A stretch of 26,027 nt of DNA from Actinobacteria bacterium UBA4426 (GTDB lineage Bacteria > Actinomycetota > Actinomycetes > S36-B12), in the NCBI GenBank assembly GCA_002390705.1, contig DGQA01000004.1, positions 1 to 26,027 of the forward strand, given 5' to 3'. The notes below the pieces were generated by a model. That model made no database searches. It had not been told where the DNA came from and saw only the letters and a program-made list of their open reading frames with translations. Made by a program: the position numbers and the translations under genes. Positions 23,120-26,027 of the stretch are shown piece by piece. How positions within the stretch are numbered: the stretch's first letter is position 1; every line of letters starts with the position of its first letter.

Positions 23120-24070
23120 ATGCACACCATGATTTCCTCCCGGATCCCCCGTTGGGTTCGAGCGATCTTTGTTGCCAACCTGGTCGCACAATCGGCAATA
23201 ATCGTTACCGGAGCCGTCGTGCGACTGACCGGATCCGGACTCGGATGCCCGACTTGGCCACAATGTGTGGAGGGGTCATATACGCCCACCGCACGGCAAG
23301 AAGAGGTTTTTCACAAATACATCGAGTTCGGTAACCGACTACTCACGTTCGTACTGGTACTAATCGCCATTGCGGTACTCGTGGCGATGTTCATCAACGT
23401 CCGGTCCCGCAGACGCGCTGGCATCGCTCAGCGACCGGCCATAATTGTTCTATCGGTGATCCCTTTTGTGGGCACGGCAGCCCAAGCCGTTCTGGGCGGG
23501 GTTACGGTCCTCACAGGCTTACACCCTTTGATCGTGTCCGCACACTTTTTATTGTCCATGGTCCTGGTCACCGCCGCGGTTGCACTAGTTGCTCGCTCTG
23601 GTGATCTCGGGGATCAACCAGTTATTCGGCTAGCCCCCACACCGGTTCGCTTGCTCACCTGGTTGATGGTGAGTGTGGCAGCCCTCGTAGTTGTGCTCGG
23701 TGTCATCACAACAGGCAGTGGACCGCACAGCGGCGATGCGCAAAGCGAAGCCCGTTTCTCTTTTGACCCGCAAACAGTTGCCTGGCTACATGCAGACACG
23801 GTCTTTCTGTTCATCGGTTTACTCATCGGCCTACTTGTATCACTCATGCTGTTCAGCAGCACCGGTTCAATGCGTAAGCGGACGCTTCTTCTCATTGGGG
23901 TAACAATCACTCAAGGCGCAATCGGTTACGCGCAGTACTTCACGGGACTACCCAGCGCCCTCGTGGCAGTTCACGTGGCCGGCGCTGTGCTCACGTGGAT
24001 CGCTGTTCTGTTCATTCCGTTTTCGATGCGCGTTCGCGGCGTCGCGTCGCCACGGACGAACCCTGTTTAA
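23120..24070 (+). CDS. ctaA: Heme A synthase (COX15/CtaA family)
   Basis: A 316-residue eight-helix membrane enzyme that oxidises heme O to heme A for cytochrome aa3 oxidase. TGAVVRLTGSGLGCPTWPQC (30-49) gives the family signature and a cysteine pair C43/C49 facing outside. Likely heme-ligand or conserved histidines are H135 and H142, H224 (WLHADTVF) and H285 (AVHVAG). The glutamate E69 is kept in IEFGNR, but the residue that is histidine in the Bacillus EYxHR type motif is N72. I recall EFGNR from other actinomycetes. AAGGTGG lies close before the ATG at 23120; an in-frame ATG at 23129 is possible. It faces ctaB, which makes its substrate. Confidence 0.93.
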   Translation: MHTMISSRIPRWVRAIFVANLVAQSAIIVTGAVVRLTGSGLGCPTWPQCVEGSYTPTARQEEVFHKYIEFGNRLLTFVLVLIAIAVLVAMFINVRSRRRAGIAQRPAIIVLSVIPFVGTAAQAVLGGVTVLTGLHPLIVSAHFLLSMVLVTAAVALVARSGDLGDQPVIRLAPTPVRLLTWLMVSVAALVVVLGVITTGSGPHSGDAQSEARFSFDPQTVAWLHADTVFLFIGLLIGLLVSLMLFSSTGSMRKRTLLLIGVTITQGAIGYAQYFTGLPSALVAVHVAGAVLTWIAVLFIPFSMRVRGVASPRTNPV

Positions 24071-24073
24071 GCA

Positions 24074-24101
24074 CCCCGCTTCACTTAGGGAAGGAACGGG
24101 G
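24074..24101. terminator. Terminator-like hairpin between convergent ctaA and ctaB
   Basis: CCCCG (24074-24078) and CTTC (24079-24082) pair with CGGGG (24097-24101) and GAAG (24090-24093), leaving a 7-nt loop and a 3-nt bulge. It lies just after the ctaA stop and overlaps the last codons of ctaB. A U tract is lacking on both strands, so it may end or slow transcription from both sides only weakly. Confidence 0.4.
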
Positions 24102-24990
24102 AAACGCCAATGAGTAGGAACAGCAGAGCCAAGTAGGTAATGGATCCGTGAAAAGCCTTCATGGCGGGTTCTTGTAAGTCTTCGTAGACCGCGTTGTCCC
24201 GATGGGAAAGTTTCACAAGCCCCAGTGAAATCACAATGAACCACGCGCCCAAAATCACCGCGCCGACCGTGTACACCCAGCCCATAGGTGCAATAGGGAT
24301 GAGCACGATGGACGAAATCGCCATAGCAATTGAATACAAAGCCACGTTTCGCGTCACCACGCGAGCCGGGGCTACGACGGGAAGCATGGGGATGCCCGCC
24401 GCCGCGTAATCATCGCGGTATTTAATCGCCAGAGGCCAATAGTGCGCGGGAGTCCAAAAAAAGACAATCGCGAACAGCACTAATGGAGTCCAACCCAACG
24501 TTCCAGTCACCGCAGCCCAAGCGATCAACACCGGCATGCAACCAGCCGCACCGCCCCACACAATATTTTGTGGTGTCGAGCGCTTCAGCAAGACCGTATA
24601 TGCCAAGGCATACAGAGTTATGGCGAGAAATCCAAGAAATGCCGCCAGCCAGTTAGTGAGTAAGCCCAGGGTCAGCACACTGATTACTCCCAAAACTGAC
24701 GCCTGAATCACACCTGCCCGAACGCTAATCGACCCAGAAGCCATAGGGCGACTTCCCGTTCGATGCATAACTGCATCGATATCCCGGTCATACACACTGT
24801 TGTACGTATTCGCGCTTGCGGCCGCTGCTGAACCACCAATCACGACCGCGAGTGTGACAACCACGGAAGGAAAGCCATCAGATGCGAGAAAGAGTGTGGG
24901 TATGGCGGTGGCCAATAGCAACTCGACAATCCGAGGTTTGGTAACCCAGAAATATGGTGCGATCCGATTTCGTACCCCGACCATGCCCAC
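24085..24990 (-). CDS. ctaB: Protoheme IX farnesyltransferase (heme O synthase)
   Basis: A 301-residue UbiA-family membrane prenyltransferase that adds a farnesyl group to heme B, giving heme O. The first aspartate-rich region is N61-TYNSVYDRDIDAVMHRT-G with D68, D72, R77 and R81; the second is YRDDYAAAGIPMLPVV near 190-205. About eight or nine hydrophobic helices are visible, with WVTKPRIVELLLAT near the N-terminus. The GTG at 24990 is exactly 6 nt after TATGTT on the minus strand; ATG 24984 is the alternative start. It diverges from tkt and converges on ctaA, as in many actinomycetes. Confidence 0.95.
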   Translation of the reverse strand: MGMVGVRNRIAPYFWVTKPRIVELLLATAIPTLFLASDGFPSVVVTLAVVIGGSAAAASANTYNSVYDRDIDAVMHRTGSRPMASGSISVRAGVIQASVLGVISVLTLGLLTNWLAAFLGFLAITLYALAYTVLLKRSTPQNIVWGGAAGCMPVLIAWAAVTGTLGWTPLVLFAIVFFWTPAHYWPLAIKYRDDYAAAGIPMLPVVAPARVVTRNVALYSIAMAISSIVLIPIAPMGWVYTVGAVILGAWFIVISLGLVKLSHRDNAVYEDLQEPAMKAFHGSITYLALLFLLIGVSPFLP

Positions 24991-24996
24991 CTACTA

Positions 24997-25002
24997 AACA
25001 TA
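24997..25002 (-). promoter_or_regulatory. Leaderless-type -10 element TATGTT for ctaB
   Basis: TATGTT on the minus strand is followed by TAGTAG and then the GTG at 24990. The 6-nt spacing matches the other leaderless candidates and supports the GTG start over the ATG two codons later. Confidence 0.5.
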
Positions 25003-25078
25003 CTCAATGTTGGTTCAGGTCGCTTGTTCTGGTGGCGGTGAGCATTCGGAGCGCCACAAAGCCGCCCATGCACACCGA

Positions 25079-25084
25079 TACACT
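25079..25084 (+). promoter_or_regulatory. Leaderless-type -10 element TACACT for tkt
   Basis: TACACT is followed by six bases (TGCCAC) and then the ATG at 25091. No ribosome binding site lies in the preceding bases. Confidence 0.55.
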
Positions 25085-25090
25085 TGCCAC

Positions 25091-26027
25091 ATGACACATG
25101 CGCCAGCGGCACCCACCGATCTGCACCCCACACTTGACTGGAATGCCGATGATCAACGCACGATCGACTACTTGCGAGCCTTAGCAGCCGATGCCGTGCA
25201 AAAGGTGGGAAATGGACACCCCGGAACAGCCATGAGCCTTGCTCCCGCGGCCTATCTGCTTTTTAACAAGATCATGACCCATGACCCGGCAGATCCCCAA
25301 TGGCTTGGTCGAGATCGCTTTATTCTTTCAGCTGGCCATTCCAGCCTGACCCTATACTCCCAACTGTTTCTCTGCGGTTACCCGCTGAGCATGGACGATC
25401 TGAAGTCCTTCCGTACCCTGAGGAGTCGCACTCCTGGACACCCCGAGTTTGGCCATACGGTTGGAGTTGAAACCACCACTGGCCCGCTCGGTCAGGGACT
25501 TGCTACAGCTGTAGGAATGGCGATGTCAGGGAGGTTTGAAGCCGGGTTGTTCCCCCAGGCTCCATTTGCACACCGTGTCTGGGTGATCGCTTCCGACGGT
25601 GATTTACAAGAGGGAATTTCCGGTGAAGCATCCTCCCTCGCCGGAACCCAAAAATTGGGGCACCTCAATGTGATCTGGGATGACAATCAGATTTCCATCG
25701 AGGGAGACACCGAAGTCGCTTTCACAGAGAACGTCTCAGATCGATATCGCGCTTACGGCTGGGACGTGCACGAAATCGACATGTGTGCCAATGGAGATGT
25801 CGATATCCCGGCGTTGCACGCTGCGATGATTAGAGCCGCAAACACGACGGGTGCACCGAGTTTTATTCGGATGCGGACCACAATCGCGTGGCCTGCACCG
25901 CATGCACGCGGCACGGCGAAGGCACATGGTTCAGCGCTTGGTGACGTCGAAGTTGCGGAAATTAAACGGGAACTTGGATTGGATCCGGAGGAGAGTTTCG
26001 CATTTGATGCCGCCCTTTTAGATCGAG
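25091..26027 (+). CDS. tkt: Transketolase, C-terminus cut by window end
   Basis: 312 complete codons of a thiamine diphosphate enzyme that moves two-carbon units in the pentose phosphate pathway. The N-terminus has IDYLRALAADAVQKVGNGHPG, split here as IDYLRALAADAV plus QKVGNGHPGTAMSLAP, the family signature. TTGPLGQGLATAVGMAM and the ThDP/metal motif SDGDLQEGISGEA followed by LNVIWDDNQISIEG are clear. Complete transketolases have about 660-700 residues, so over half is outside. The start ATG is 6 nt after TACACT. Gene order ctaB-tkt matches actinomycetes, where tal and zwf usually follow. Confidence 0.97.
   Translation, partial: MTHAPAAPTDLHPTLDWNADDQRTIDYLRALAADAVQKVGNGHPGTAMSLAPAAYLLFNKIMTHDPADPQWLGRDRFILSAGHSSLTLYSQLFLCGYPLSMDDLKSFRTLRSRTPGHPEFGHTVGVETTTGPLGQGLATAVGMAMSGRFEAGLFPQAPFAHRVWVIASDGDLQEGISGEASSLAGTQKLGHLNVIWDDNQISIEGDTEVAFTENVSDRYRAYGWDVHEIDMCANGDVDIPALHAAMIRAANTTGAPSFIRMRTTIAWPAPHARGTAKAHGSALGDVEVAEIKRELGLDPEESFAFDAALLDR

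Noticed and set aside
1..26027. Defence system, mobile element, CRISPR array or biosynthetic cluster
   Set aside because: All genes fall in conserved actinobacterial housekeeping neighbourhoods; no transposase, integrase, repeat array or restriction gene is visible.

Overview
The window is a block of core chromosome from an actinomycete-type bacterium (phylum Actinomycetota). G+C is moderate, about half by eye, and gene packing is very tight with many ATGA, GTGA and TAATG stop/start overlaps. The phylum call rests on gene order and protein character: gcvH-garA-merR(ftsR)-DUF151-merR-gcvP, dodecin-fabG-fabI(InhA type), DUF3099-SURF1, echA-ABC-F, and sufR-B-D-Rieske-C-S-U-T next to an ABC transporter, ctaA, ctaB and tkt. 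From memory, mycobacteria, corynebacteria and streptomycetes carry the same neighbourhoods. The mycolic-acid-group gene mptB, which sits near sufR in mycobacteria, is absent here. I see no mobile element, phage gene, CRISPR array, tRNA or rRNA.

Left third (1-6417, all minus strand). A transcription unit runs from an unknown two-helix membrane protein through a phosphatidyltransferase (pgsA type), gcvH, a GarA/OdhI-type FHA protein with an unusual N-terminal zinc ribbon, an FtsR-like MerR regulator, a DUF151 protein and a second MerR regulator. It is followed by gcvP, which is cut by the window edge one residue before its PLP lysine. A tandem glycine riboswitch with its own promoter precedes gcvP. 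The region therefore joins glycine cleavage to a 2-oxoglutarate/glutamate-metabolism regulator.

Middle (6418-14960). serB (plus strand) meets a dodecin-fabG-fabI operon tail to tail. A DUF3099 membrane protein and SURF1 (plus strand) meet a group reading leftward: an ABC-F ATPase, an enoyl-CoA hydratase/isomerase family protein and an ABC exporter.

Right (14960-26027). A complete SUF iron-sulfur assembly operon reads leftward from its own repressor gene sufR. A CAAC-N6-GTTG box lies over the sufR promoter. Diverging from sufR is an ABC ATPase-permease-heme A synthase (ctaA) operon. It ends at a terminator-like hairpin facing ctaB, and ctaB diverges from tkt (transketolase, cut by the window end). 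Heme A synthase, heme O synthase and SURF1 all serve cytochrome oxidase maturation.

The most informative signals are regulatory. At least seven genes have a TAnnnT -10 hexamer ending exactly 6 nt before the start codon, the signature of leaderless transcripts. The SufR box revises the sufR start. The glycine riboswitch has a visible leader-linker helix. I did not find an obviously new multi-gene system; the window is mostly housekeeping.
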